From positions 1 through 29,369 of the forward strand of contig CATWQE010000031.1 in the NCBI GenBank assembly GCA_958352855.1: a stretch of 29,369 nt of DNA, given 5' to 3'. Position 1 is the first letter of the stretch. Every line of letters starts with the position of its first letter. The DNA comes from an uncultured Bacillota bacterium (GTDB lineage Bacteria; Bacillota; Clostridia; Lachnospirales; Lachnospiraceae). The notes under the pieces were generated by a model. That model was given only the letters and a program-made list of their open reading frames with translations. It searched no databases and was not told where the DNA came from. Made by a program: the position numbers and the translations under genes. Of this stretch, positions 8,544-16,193 are shown one piece after another.

Positions 8544-9589
8544 AATTACAGGAAACAATAGAGAAAATCCGTCCTTTGGATGAGAAAGCCATGGAATGTG
8601 CCAGAAAGCACTGGGACAGCATTGCACATCCTCTTCACAGTCTTGGAAAGCTGGAAGATATGGTGGTGCAGATTGCAGGAATTACCGGAATTTCTAAGGT
8701 ACAGGCAGACAGAAGGGTTTTGGTACCCATGTGTGCAGACAATGGCGTGGTAGAAGAAGGGGTGACTCAGACAGGACAGGAAATTACCGCTTTAGTAGCG
8801 GAAAATTTTCTCTGTACCAAGGCAGCCTCCAGCATTATGTGTAAAAGTGTGAAGTGCGATATTTTTCCTGTAGATGTGGGGATTGCCACAGATGTCAGTA
8901 TTTTAAATCGGAAAATCGCCTATGGAACAAAAAACATGACCAAAGAACCTGCCATGACCAGAGAACAGGCCATTCAGGCGGTGGAAACCGGCATTGAAGT
9001 GGCGCAGATGATGAAAGAAAAGGGCTATCAGATCATTGCAACCGGAGAAATGGGAATTGGAAATACCACCACCAGCAGCGCAGTGGCAGCAGTGCTTTTG
9101 CAGCTTCCTGTGGAAAAAATGACAGGGCGGGGGGCTGGTCTTTCTACAGAAGGGCTGAACCGGAAAATTCAGGCCATTAAAAAAGCCCTGGATTTACATA
9201 AACCAAACAAAGAAGATCCCATAGATGTTCTGGCAAAAGTGGGAGGCTTTGACCTTGCTGCTATTGCCGGTCTTTTCTTAGGAGGAGCGGCTCTTAAAAT
9301 GCCTGTGGTCATTGACGGAGTTATCTCTGCTACCGGAGCTTTGGCAGCAGCAGCCCTGTGTCCTCTTTGCAAAGACTATATGCTTGCATCCCATGTGTCC
9401 AAGGAACCTGCTGGAACCCTGCTTTTGGAGGCTTTGGGAAAAGAGGCGCCTTTGCACTGTGATATGTGTCTTGGAGAAGGAACAGGCGCGTTAAATCTGT
9501 TTCCACTTCTGGATACGGGACTGGCAGTTTATCATGGAATGGGTGATTTTGGAAACTGGGGCATGGACGCTTACGAACATTTACAGTAA
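8540..9589 (+). CDS. cobT: Nicotinate-nucleotide-dimethylbenzimidazole phosphoribosyltransferase CobT
   Basis: CobT activates the lower-ligand base by moving phosphoribose from nicotinate mononucleotide to it, giving alpha-ribazole phosphate. The 349-residue protein has the expected length. It shows RRVLVPMCADNGVVEEGV, GEMGIGNTTTSSAV and the C-terminal LGEGTGA motif, whose glutamate (about residue 313) aligns with the catalytic base of the Salmonella enzyme. I chose ATG 8540 over upstream in-frame starts because AAGGAGG lies just before it and it forms an ATGA overlap with cbiA. No bluB or bza genes for making the base are in view, so the base is made elsewhere or scavenged. Confidence 0.95.
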   Translation: MKLQETIEKIRPLDEKAMECARKHWDSIAHPLHSLGKLEDMVVQIAGITGISKVQADRRVLVPMCADNGVVEEGVTQTGQEITALVAENFLCTKAASSIMCKSVKCDIFPVDVGIATDVSILNRKIAYGTKNMTKEPAMTREQAIQAVETGIEVAQMMKEKGYQIIATGEMGIGNTTTSSAVAAVLLQLPVEKMTGRGAGLSTEGLNRKIQAIKKALDLHKPNKEDPIDVLAKVGGFDLAAIAGLFLGGAALKMPVVIDGVISATGALAAAALCPLCKDYMLASHVSKEPAGTLLLEALGKEAPLHCDMCLGEGTGALNLFPLLDTGLAVYHGMGDFGNWGMDAYEHLQ

Positions 9590-9603
9590 CAGAGGGCAGC
9601 ATA

Positions 9604-10158
9604 ATGATGATTTTAATTACCGGAGGCAGCGGAAGCGGGAAATCTGCCTATGCAGAACAAAAGGTTCTGGAGTGTGGAGCTTTGAACCGCATTTATATTG
9701 CTACCATGTATCCTTTTGATGAGGAAAGTCATAAACGAATTAAGCGCCACAGAAACATGCGGGCAGAAAAACAATTTTCTACCATAGAATGTTATACAGG
9801 ATTAAAAACACTTACCATTCCAGAGCATTCCTGTGTTCTGCTGGAGTGCATGTCCAATCTGACTGCCAATGAAATGTTTCAGGAAGCAGGGGCAAAGGAA
9901 CACACAGTCGAAGAAATTCTGGCAGGAATCCAAGTGTTAAAGGAACAGGCAGAACACTTGATTATTGTAACCAATGATATTTTTTCCGATGGGATAGAGT
10001 ATGATCGGGAAACCAGAACCTACCAGGAGTATCTGGGGCAGATTAACCGGTATCTGGCCAGAGAGGCAGACCAGGTTATTGAAGTGGTGTATGGTATTCC
10101 TCTCCATTGGAAAAAGAAAGAAGGACAACGTCATGAAACAGCTATGGAACAGTTTTAA
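9604..10158 (+). CDS. cobU: Adenosylcobinamide kinase / guanylyltransferase CobU
   Basis: CobU phosphorylates adenosylcobinamide and then attaches GMP, giving AdoCbi-GDP. The 184-residue protein has a good P-loop, GGSGSGKS, at residues 7-14. It also has the segment RIKRHRNMR, whose His49 matches the histidine guanylylated in characterised CobU, and VLLECMSNLTAN. The C-terminal motif usually read as NEVGxGIVP is changed to NDIFSDGIEYD, which is a notable departure, while GQINRYLAREADQVIEVVYGIP is normal. Its 3' end overlaps cobS by 26 bp. A second shorter CobU-like gene follows cobS. Confidence 0.9.
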   Translation: MMILITGGSGSGKSAYAEQKVLECGALNRIYIATMYPFDEESHKRIKRHRNMRAEKQFSTIECYTGLKTLTIPEHSCVLLECMSNLTANEMFQEAGAKEHTVEEILAGIQVLKEQAEHLIIVTNDIFSDGIEYDRETRTYQEYLGQINRYLAREADQVIEVVYGIPLHWKKKEGQRHETAMEQF

Positions 10159-10906
10159 AATTGCCTTTTCCATGTATTCCAAAATTCCAATGCCAAAAAG
10201 CCAGTGGACAAAGGAAAATATGCGGTACATTATGTGCTTTTTCCCCCTGATAGGGGCAGTTATCGGAGGTCTTACCTGGCTGTGGGGAGCCTGGGGTATG
10301 GAACTGGTACAAAGCAGGCTTCTCTATGTTATTCTTTTGGTGCTGATTCCTGTTTTTGTAACAGGAGGGATTCATCTGGATGGGCTTTTAGATACAGCAG
10401 ATGCTTTAAATTCTTATCAGCCAAGGGAACGGAAGCTGGAAATATTAAAGGATTCTAATTCAGGAGCATTTGCGATTATTACAGCGCTGGTGTATTTCCT
10501 TTTGTACCTGGGTGTTTACAGTGAAATGACTGGGAAAAGCCTTCCTGTGATTTGCGCAGGATTTGTCTTATCCAGAGCTATGGGGGCGTTTTCCATTGCG
10601 GCCTTTCCCATGGCAAAAAACACAGGGCTGGCAGCGACCTTTTCTGATGGAGCGCAGAAAACCTGTGTGAAAATCACCTCCCTGTGCTATGCAGGCATGG
10701 TGATACTGTTTATGCTGTGGTATGAGCCGGTTCTGGGAATTTGTGTGTGTATTGGAGCAGCTTTGGAATACTGGTATTATTATAAAATGTCCCAAAAGGA
10801 ATTTGGGGGCATTACCGGAGATCTGGCTGGCTTTCACATGCAGATTAGTGAGCTGGTAATCGCAGTGGCCTGTGTAGTTGGAGAAATCCTTTTAAGAGTA
10901 TTATAA
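10133..10906 (+). CDS. cobS: Adenosylcobinamide-GDP ribazoletransferase (cobalamin synthase) CobS
   Basis: CobS is the integral membrane enzyme that joins AdoCbi-GDP to alpha-ribazole (phosphate) to complete the nucleotide loop. The 257-residue sequence starts MKQLWNSFKIAFSMYSKIPMP and has the conserved Asp-rich metal site GGIHLDGLLDTADAL near residues 78-92, then LKDSNSGAFAI. Several hydrophobic helices span the rest. The ATG at 10133 lies inside the 3' end of cobU with AAGGAC just upstream; earlier in-frame codons would run deep into cobU and carry no family similarity. Confidence 0.94.
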   Translation: MKQLWNSFKIAFSMYSKIPMPKSQWTKENMRYIMCFFPLIGAVIGGLTWLWGAWGMELVQSRLLYVILLVLIPVFVTGGIHLDGLLDTADALNSYQPRERKLEILKDSNSGAFAIITALVYFLLYLGVYSEMTGKSLPVICAGFVLSRAMGAFSIAAFPMAKNTGLAATFSDGAQKTCVKITSLCYAGMVILFMLWYEPVLGICVCIGAALEYWYYYKMSQKEFGGITGDLAGFHMQISELVIAVACVVGEILLRVL

Positions 10907-10926
10907 GGGAAAAGGAGAAGAATACC

Positions 10927-11313
10927 ATGAAACTTATTATTGGCGGCGCATTTCAGGGGAAAAAGGAATATGCGAAACAGCAGTTTCAGATTCCACAGGA
11001 AGAAATGCTGGATGGGGCAGAGGCATCTTATGAGGCGCTGTTTCAGTGTACCTGTATGTTTCATTTTCATGAATGGGTAAAAAGAGCCTTGCAGGAAAAC
11101 TGGAATCTGGAGCATCTGGGAGAACGTCTGGTTCTGGAAAATCCCCAGGTCATACTTATTACCAATGAACTGGGATATGGAGTGGTTCCTGTGGAGGCTT
11201 TTGACCGGAAATACAGAGAAACCACAGGGAGAATCTGCACAGACCTGGCAGCCAGATGCAGCCAGGTAATCCGGGTATCCTGTGGGCTTGGGATGGTGAT
11301 TCAGGATGCTTAA
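10927..11313 (+). CDS. Short CobU-like protein (second CobU paralogue)
   Basis: A 128-residue protein related to CobU but about a third shorter than the usual 180 residues. The N-terminus KLIIGGAFQGKKEYA is a P-loop in which the usual Ser/Thr after GK is Lys. The C-terminus has ITNELGYGVVPVE and the segment around GRICTDLAARCSQVIRVSCGL, which match the canonical NEVGxGIVP...GRxNQxLA...ADEV...GLP pattern of CobU. The guanylylated-histidine segment is missing. It sits between cobS and cobC, so a role in the nucleotide loop is likely. It could complement the first CobU, which lacks the NEVG motif, or be a regulator or relic. It overlaps cobC by 8 bp. Confidence 0.72.
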   Translation: MKLIIGGAFQGKKEYAKQQFQIPQEEMLDGAEASYEALFQCTCMFHFHEWVKRALQENWNLEHLGERLVLENPQVILITNELGYGVVPVEAFDRKYRETTGRICTDLAARCSQVIRVSCGLGMVIQDA

Positions 11314-11899
11314 CATGATTTTAATCCGTCATGGAAAGACCTGTGGAAATATGTTGAAGCGTTATATCGGTGGGCAAACGGATGAGTCTCTGTGCCAGGA
11401 GGGGATTCGGCTTTTAAAGGAAAAGACGTATCCAAAGGCCTCCTTTGTGTATGTAAGTCCCATGAAACGGTGCAGGGAAACAGCAGCCTGCCTTTACCCC
11501 GGGATTCCCACAGAAGTTTGTGAAAAGCTGCGGGAGTGTGACTTTGGAATCTTTGAGAATAAAAATTATGAAGAATTAAATGGAAATCCAGCGTATCAGG
11601 CCTGGATTGACAGCAATGGAACCCTGCCTTTTCCAGAGGGAGAGTCTCAGGAAGGCTTTCAAAAACGGTGTGGGGAAGGGTTTGCAGCCTGTGTAGAGGA
11701 TGCGCTTCGTCATCACAGAACTCAGGCTGCCATGGTGGTTCATGGAGGAACCATTATGAGTATTCTGTCCAGATATGCACTGCCAAAAGGCAGGTATTTT
11801 CAGTGGCAGATTGAAAACGGAGAATATTACCAACTGACCATAGATCCTTCTGTGTGGGAGAGGGAGGAGAGAATTAGTCTGGTGGAGAAAGGACTGTAG
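11306..11899 (+). CDS. cobC: Histidine phosphatase, probable alpha-ribazole phosphatase CobC
   Basis: A 197-residue member of the histidine phosphatase (phosphoglycerate mutase-like) family. The catalytic motif is LIRHGKT (His9), the second acid-site motif is ECDFGIFENKNYEEL, and the second catalytic histidine is in VVHGGTIMSIL. Within a B12 operon the likely job is to remove phosphate from alpha-ribazole-5'-phosphate or adenosylcobalamin-5'-phosphate. The family is broad, so the substrate rests on context. ATG 11306 overlaps the previous gene by 8 bp; ATG 11315 is an alternative start that would shorten the protein by three residues. Confidence 0.87.
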   Translation: MLNMILIRHGKTCGNMLKRYIGGQTDESLCQEGIRLLKEKTYPKASFVYVSPMKRCRETAACLYPGIPTEVCEKLRECDFGIFENKNYEELNGNPAYQAWIDSNGTLPFPEGESQEGFQKRCGEGFAACVEDALRHHRTQAAMVVHGGTIMSILSRYALPKGRYFQWQIENGEYYQLTIDPSVWEREERISLVEKGL

Positions 11900-11903
11900 A
11901 GAA

Positions 11904-12884
11904 ATGTTAAAATGGACAGCACTGGCCCTGGTTTTGGGCTTTTTCATAGATTTGCTGGTGGGAGACCCCAGATGGCTGTATCACCCTGTGCGAATCATCG
12001 GGAAGGGGATTTCTTTTCTGGAGGCGCACTTTCGGCGCTGGTTTCCTAAAACACAGAAGGGAGAACGCATAGGAGGATTTCTTCTGGTGATATTTATTTG
12101 CGCGGGAAGCGCTGCAGTGCCTCTTGGAATTTTGTATGTGGCGTATGAGATTCATACCCTTCTGGGAATTGGAATAGAGACTTTTTTCTGTTATCAGATG
12201 CTGGCAGTAAAATCTCTGAAACAGGAGAGTATGCGGGTTTTTGAAGAATTGAAAAAAGGAGATTTAAAAGGCGCTAGATACGCAGTTTCCATGATTGTGG
12301 GAAGAGATACCCAGTCTCTGGATGAAACCGGAGTGACAAAAGCCGCTGTGGAGACTGTGGCTGAGAATACCTCAGACGGGATTATTGCCCCGCTGTTTTA
12401 TATGGCGATCGGAGGTCCGGTACTGATGTTTTTCTATAAGGGCGTCAATACCATGGATTCCATGGTGGGATATAAAAACGAAAAGTATCTGAACTTTGGA
12501 AGATATGCTGCAAAGCTGGATGATATTTTAAATTATATTCCGGCCAGGATTTCAGCCTGGCTGATGATTGCAGGGGCAAAGCTGTGTGGCTTTGACAGCA
12601 AAAATGCAGTGAAAATTTTCAAAAGAGACCGTTATAACCATGCAAGTCCAAATTCCGCTCAGACAGAGGCTGTGATGGCAGGAGCATTAGAGATTCAGTT
12701 GGCAGGAAATGCCTATTATTTTGGAACGCTGTGCGAAAAACCTACCATTGGTGATGCTATTCGTCCGGTAGAGAAAGAAGATATTCCAAGGGCAAACCAG
12801 TTACTGTATGTAAGCGCGGCGCTGGGAACCGGAATTTTTGCAGTAATCAGACTGGGAATTCAGGGACTGATAACCCTGCTGTAA
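11904..12884 (+). CDS. cbiB: Adenosylcobinamide-phosphate synthase CbiB
   Basis: CbiB is a membrane protein that joins (R)-1-aminopropan-2-ol phosphate, made by CobD, to adenosylcobyric acid. The 326-residue sequence opens with a hydrophobic helix and the family motif DLLVGDPRWLYHPVRIIGK (about residues 16-34), followed by VAENTSDGIIAPLFYMAIGG and NYIPARISAWLM. SPNSAQTEAVMAGAL is another CbiB signature. The gene starts 4 bases after cobC and precedes its functional partner cobD. In other nomenclature it is cobD, which should not be confused with the next gene. Confidence 0.95.
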   Translation: MLKWTALALVLGFFIDLLVGDPRWLYHPVRIIGKGISFLEAHFRRWFPKTQKGERIGGFLLVIFICAGSAAVPLGILYVAYEIHTLLGIGIETFFCYQMLAVKSLKQESMRVFEELKKGDLKGARYAVSMIVGRDTQSLDETGVTKAAVETVAENTSDGIIAPLFYMAIGGPVLMFFYKGVNTMDSMVGYKNEKYLNFGRYAAKLDDILNYIPARISAWLMIAGAKLCGFDSKNAVKIFKRDRYNHASPNSAQTEAVMAGALEIQLAGNAYYFGTLCEKPTIGDAIRPVEKEDIPRANQLLYVSAALGTGIFAVIRLGIQGLITLL

Positions 12885-12903
12885 AAGGAGTGACGCAGAA
12901 GAT

Positions 12904-13953
12904 ATGACAAGAAAGCACATACATGGCGGGGATATTTACCGCCACCCAAACGTATTGGATTTTTCCGCCAACTGCAATCCCTACGGAATGCCGGAAGGAG
13001 TCAAAGAGGCGGCAGCGGCAGCTCTGAAACTGGCAGAACATTATCCAGATGTTTCCTGTACCAGGCTTCGTATGGCTCTTTCTAAGGCAGAGCAGATGCC
13101 AGTTGAACAGATTTTATGCGGAAACGGGGCGGCAGATTTGATTTTTGCTCTGGCACTGGCAAAGAAACCGAAAAAAGCATTGCTATTGGCTCCGACTTTT
13201 GCAGAATATCAGCAGGCTTTGGAAAGCGTAGACTGTGAGATTCATTATGCATATCTCAGGGAAGACCAGGATTTTGTACCAGGGGAGGAGATTTTGCACC
13301 AGATTACAGAAGATTTGGATATGATGTTTTTTTGCAATCCCAATAATCCCACAGGCGTGCTGGCAAGCAGGGATTATGTAAAAAAAATTGCAGAAGAATG
13401 CAAAGCGAAAAAGGTATTTCTGGTGCTGGACGAATGTTTTCTGGATTTTATAGAACAGGGAGAAGCTTATACCATGAAGCCATTTCTAAAGGAGTACCCA
13501 AATCTGTTTCTGGTAAAGGCTTTTACGAAAAAATATGCCATGCCTGGACTTCGTCTTGGATATGGATTTTGCAGTGATACAGAAATCCTGGAAAAAATAA
13601 AAGGTGTGATGCAGCCCTGGAATGTGTCTGTCATTGCCCAGGAAGCAGGGATTGCGGCATTAAAGGAAGAGGCTTATGTGAAGGAAACTTTTGAAAAAAT
13701 AAGAGAGCAGAGAGCATTTCTTCTGGAGCATTTAGGAAAGCTTCCTCTGAAACTTTATCCTTCCAGGGCAAATTATATATTTTTTAGAGGACCAGAGCAG
13801 TTTCAGGAGCAGTGCCTGAAACAGGGAATTTATATCCGGGACTGCAGTAATTATGAAGGACTTGGACCAGGTTTTTACCGGATTGCAGTGCGTACCAGAG
13901 AAGAAAATCAGGCATTGCTTGAAATATTTGAAAAACTCACAGGGAAGAGATAG
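12904..13953 (+). CDS. cobD: L-threonine-O-3-phosphate decarboxylase CobD
   Basis: A 349-residue PLP enzyme of the class I/II aminotransferase fold that makes (R)-1-aminopropan-2-ol phosphate, the linker of the nucleotide loop. It begins HIHGGDIYRHPNVLDFSANC, typical of CobD. It has the substrate segment CNPNNPTG and the PLP-lysine region AFTKKYAMPGLRLGYG, in which Lys209 is the expected Schiff-base residue. A histidinol-phosphate aminotransferase would look similar, but the GGDIY start and the neighbour cbiB favour CobD. The start follows AAGGAGTGAC. Confidence 0.93.
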   Translation: MTRKHIHGGDIYRHPNVLDFSANCNPYGMPEGVKEAAAAALKLAEHYPDVSCTRLRMALSKAEQMPVEQILCGNGAADLIFALALAKKPKKALLLAPTFAEYQQALESVDCEIHYAYLREDQDFVPGEEILHQITEDLDMMFFCNPNNPTGVLASRDYVKKIAEECKAKKVFLVLDECFLDFIEQGEAYTMKPFLKEYPNLFLVKAFTKKYAMPGLRLGYGFCSDTEILEKIKGVMQPWNVSVIAQEAGIAALKEEAYVKETFEKIREQRAFLLEHLGKLPLKLYPSRANYIFFRGPEQFQEQCLKQGIYIRDCSNYEGLGPGFYRIAVRTREENQALLEIFEKLTGKR

Positions 13954-13965
13954 GAGGAATTAGAA

Positions 13966-15474
13966 GTGGCAAAGGCGATTATGATACAGGGAACCATGTC
14001 AAATGCAGGCAAGAGCCTTCTGGCAGCAGGGCTTTGCAGAATTTTTAAACAGGACGGATATAAGGTAGCGCCCTTTAAATCCCAAAATATGGCTTTGAAT
14101 TCTTTTATTACAGAAGAAGGGCTGGAAATGGGGCGGGCGCAGGTTATGCAGGCAGAGGCGGCTGGAATCACTCCTTCTGTGAAGATGAACCCCATTCTGC
14201 TAAAGCCCACCAATGATGTGGGAAGCCAGGTTATTGTAAATGGAGAAGTGCTGGGAACTATGAGCGCCAGAGACTACTTCCAATATAAAAAACAACTGTT
14301 TCCAAAGGTTATGGAAGCCTATGAGGAATTAGACAAAGCATATGACATTATTGTCATTGAGGGAGCGGGAAGTCCGGCAGAAATTAACTTGAAGCAGGAA
14401 GATATTGTAAACATGGGAATGGCGAAAAAAGCCCATGCCCCAGTGCTTCTGGTGGGAGATATTGACCGGGGAGGCGTTTTTGCACAGCTTGTGGGAACCA
14501 TTAGTCTGCTGGAAGAGGAAGAGCAGAACATGGTAAAAGGCATGATTATTAACAAATTCCGGGGAGATAAAACGATTTTAGACCCGGGAGTAGCTGCGCT
14601 GGAAGAAAAAACAGGAATTCCGGTGGTGGGCGTTGCCCCTTATATGGAGCTGGAGGTGGAAGACGAAGACAGTCTTACTGAGCGTTTTTCCAATTCAGGG
14701 GAAGTGGGAGTGATTGATATCGCAGTGATTCGTGTTCCAAGGATTTCCAATTTTACAGATTTTAATGCGCTGGAAGTCATTCCAGGCGTTTCGGTGCGCT
14801 ATGTGAAGCATCCGGCAGAATTAAAGAATCCAGATATGATTATTCTTCCGGGAACAAAAAACACCATGGAAGATTTGCTTTGGATGAGGCAAAATGGTCT
14901 GGAGGCCTCTATTTTGAAAAAAGCAGCAGAGGGAAAAGTCATTTTCGGCATTTGCGGAGGCTATCAGATGCTGGGAGAAACCTTGAGTGACCCGGAACAG
15001 GTAGAAGCCGGAGGGGAAATGAAAGGCATGGGACTTTTACCTATGGATACCGTATTTCAGGAATCCAAGACCAGAACCAGGGTTCAGGGAACCTTTCCCA
15101 AGGTGGAGGGGATTCTCCACACCCTTACGGGAGTTTCTCTGGAGGGCTATGAGATACACATGGGAAAAAGTATGGGAAAAGAAGGCGCCTGTGCCTTTAC
15201 AGAACTTACAGACATGGTAACAGGAAGCTCAAAGCCAGATGGGGCTTACTATAAAAATGTGTATGGTTCCTATGTGCATGGAATCTTTGACAAAGAAGAA
15301 GTGGCAAAAAAAGTGATAGAAGGTCTAGGAGAAGAAAAAGGAATTGATGTTTCCCAGATGACCGGGGTGGATTTTGCGCAGTTTAAGGAAACTCAGTACG
15401 ATAAACTGGCCCAGGGACTTCGGGAACATCTGGATATGAAGAAAATCTATGAAATCTTAGAACAGGGGATATAG
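13966..15474 (+). CDS. cbiP: Cobyric acid synthase CbiP (CobQ)
   Basis: A 502-residue enzyme that amidates the b, d, e and g carboxylates of adenosylcobyrinate a,c-diamide using glutamine and ATP. The N-terminal ATPase has IQGTMSNAGKSLLAAGLCRI, PFKSQNMALNSF and VIEGAGSPAEINL. The C-terminal glutamine amidotransferase has its nucleophile cysteine in FGICGGYQMLG and the partner histidine in GSYVHGIFD. The start is GTG 13966, preceded by a strong TAGGAGGAAT. Length and motifs are intact. Bacterial annotations also use cobQ. Confidence 0.96.
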   Translation: MAKAIMIQGTMSNAGKSLLAAGLCRIFKQDGYKVAPFKSQNMALNSFITEEGLEMGRAQVMQAEAAGITPSVKMNPILLKPTNDVGSQVIVNGEVLGTMSARDYFQYKKQLFPKVMEAYEELDKAYDIIVIEGAGSPAEINLKQEDIVNMGMAKKAHAPVLLVGDIDRGGVFAQLVGTISLLEEEEQNMVKGMIINKFRGDKTILDPGVAALEEKTGIPVVGVAPYMELEVEDEDSLTERFSNSGEVGVIDIAVIRVPRISNFTDFNALEVIPGVSVRYVKHPAELKNPDMIILPGTKNTMEDLLWMRQNGLEASILKKAAEGKVIFGICGGYQMLGETLSDPEQVEAGGEMKGMGLLPMDTVFQESKTRTRVQGTFPKVEGILHTLTGVSLEGYEIHMGKSMGKEGACAFTELTDMVTGSSKPDGAYYKNVYGSYVHGIFDKEEVAKKVIEGLGEEKGIDVSQMTGVDFAQFKETQYDKLAQGLREHLDMKKIYEILEQGI

Positions 15475-15495
15475 AGAAGAAAGGCAGGATACAAG

Positions 15496-16146
15496 ATGAA
15501 AGTAGAACTGGAAAACGTACAGCCAAAAGAAATTGAGACAAGAAGTTTTGAAATCATTACAGAGGAACTGGGAGACACACCTTTAATCCCGGGAACAGAG
15601 CTGATTGTAAAGCGCTGTATTCATACCAGCGCGGATTTTGATTATGCAGAGAATCTCTGCTTTTCTCCAAATGCTGTGGAAAAAGCGATAGAAGCCATTA
15701 AAAACGGAGCCTGCATTGTCACAGATACCCAGATGGCAAAAGCCGGCATTAATAAAAAGGCACTGGCAAAATACGGGGGAGAGGTATTTTGCTTTATGTC
15801 TGATGAGGATGTGGCCGCAAAGGCAAAAGAGCTTGGCTGCACCAGAGCCACTGCCAGCATGGATAAGGCGGCATCCATGGGAAAACCATTGATTTTTGCC
15901 ATTGGAAATGCTCCTACTGCTCTGGTTCGGCTGTATGAACTGATTCAGGAGAAAAAAATTTCACCATATTTAATTATAGGGGTTCCAGTAGGCTTTGTGA
16001 ATGTGGTACAATCAAAGGAAATGATTATGGAAACGGATACGCCTTATATTGTTGCCAGAGGCCGAAAAGGAGGAAGCAATATTGCGGCGTGTATCTGTAA
16101 TGCATTGTTATACATGATTGACAATGAGCGGGATTATTGGAAATAG
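15496..16146 (+). CDS. cbiC: Cobalt-precorrin-8 methylmutase CbiC
   Basis: CbiC moves the methyl group from C-11 to C-12 of cobalt-precorrin-8, producing cobyrinate. The 216-residue protein is of family length. The catalytic histidine is at position 43 in RCIHTSADFDYA, the same position as in the well-studied CobH. Other conserved stretches are IVTDTQMAKAGI and PVGFVNVVQSKE, and RGRKGGSNIAA near the C-terminus. It is the last recognisable B12 gene of the operon and follows cbiP by 21 bases. Confidence 0.95.
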   Translation: MKVELENVQPKEIETRSFEIITEELGDTPLIPGTELIVKRCIHTSADFDYAENLCFSPNAVEKAIEAIKNGACIVTDTQMAKAGINKKALAKYGGEVFCFMSDEDVAAKAKELGCTRATASMDKAASMGKPLIFAIGNAPTALVRLYELIQEKKISPYLIIGVPVGFVNVVQSKEMIMETDTPYIVARGRKGGSNIAACICNALLYMIDNERDYWK

Positions 16147-16193
16147 CAGAAATAAACCGCCAAAGCACAGAGACATGAAGAAGGGATTAGTGT

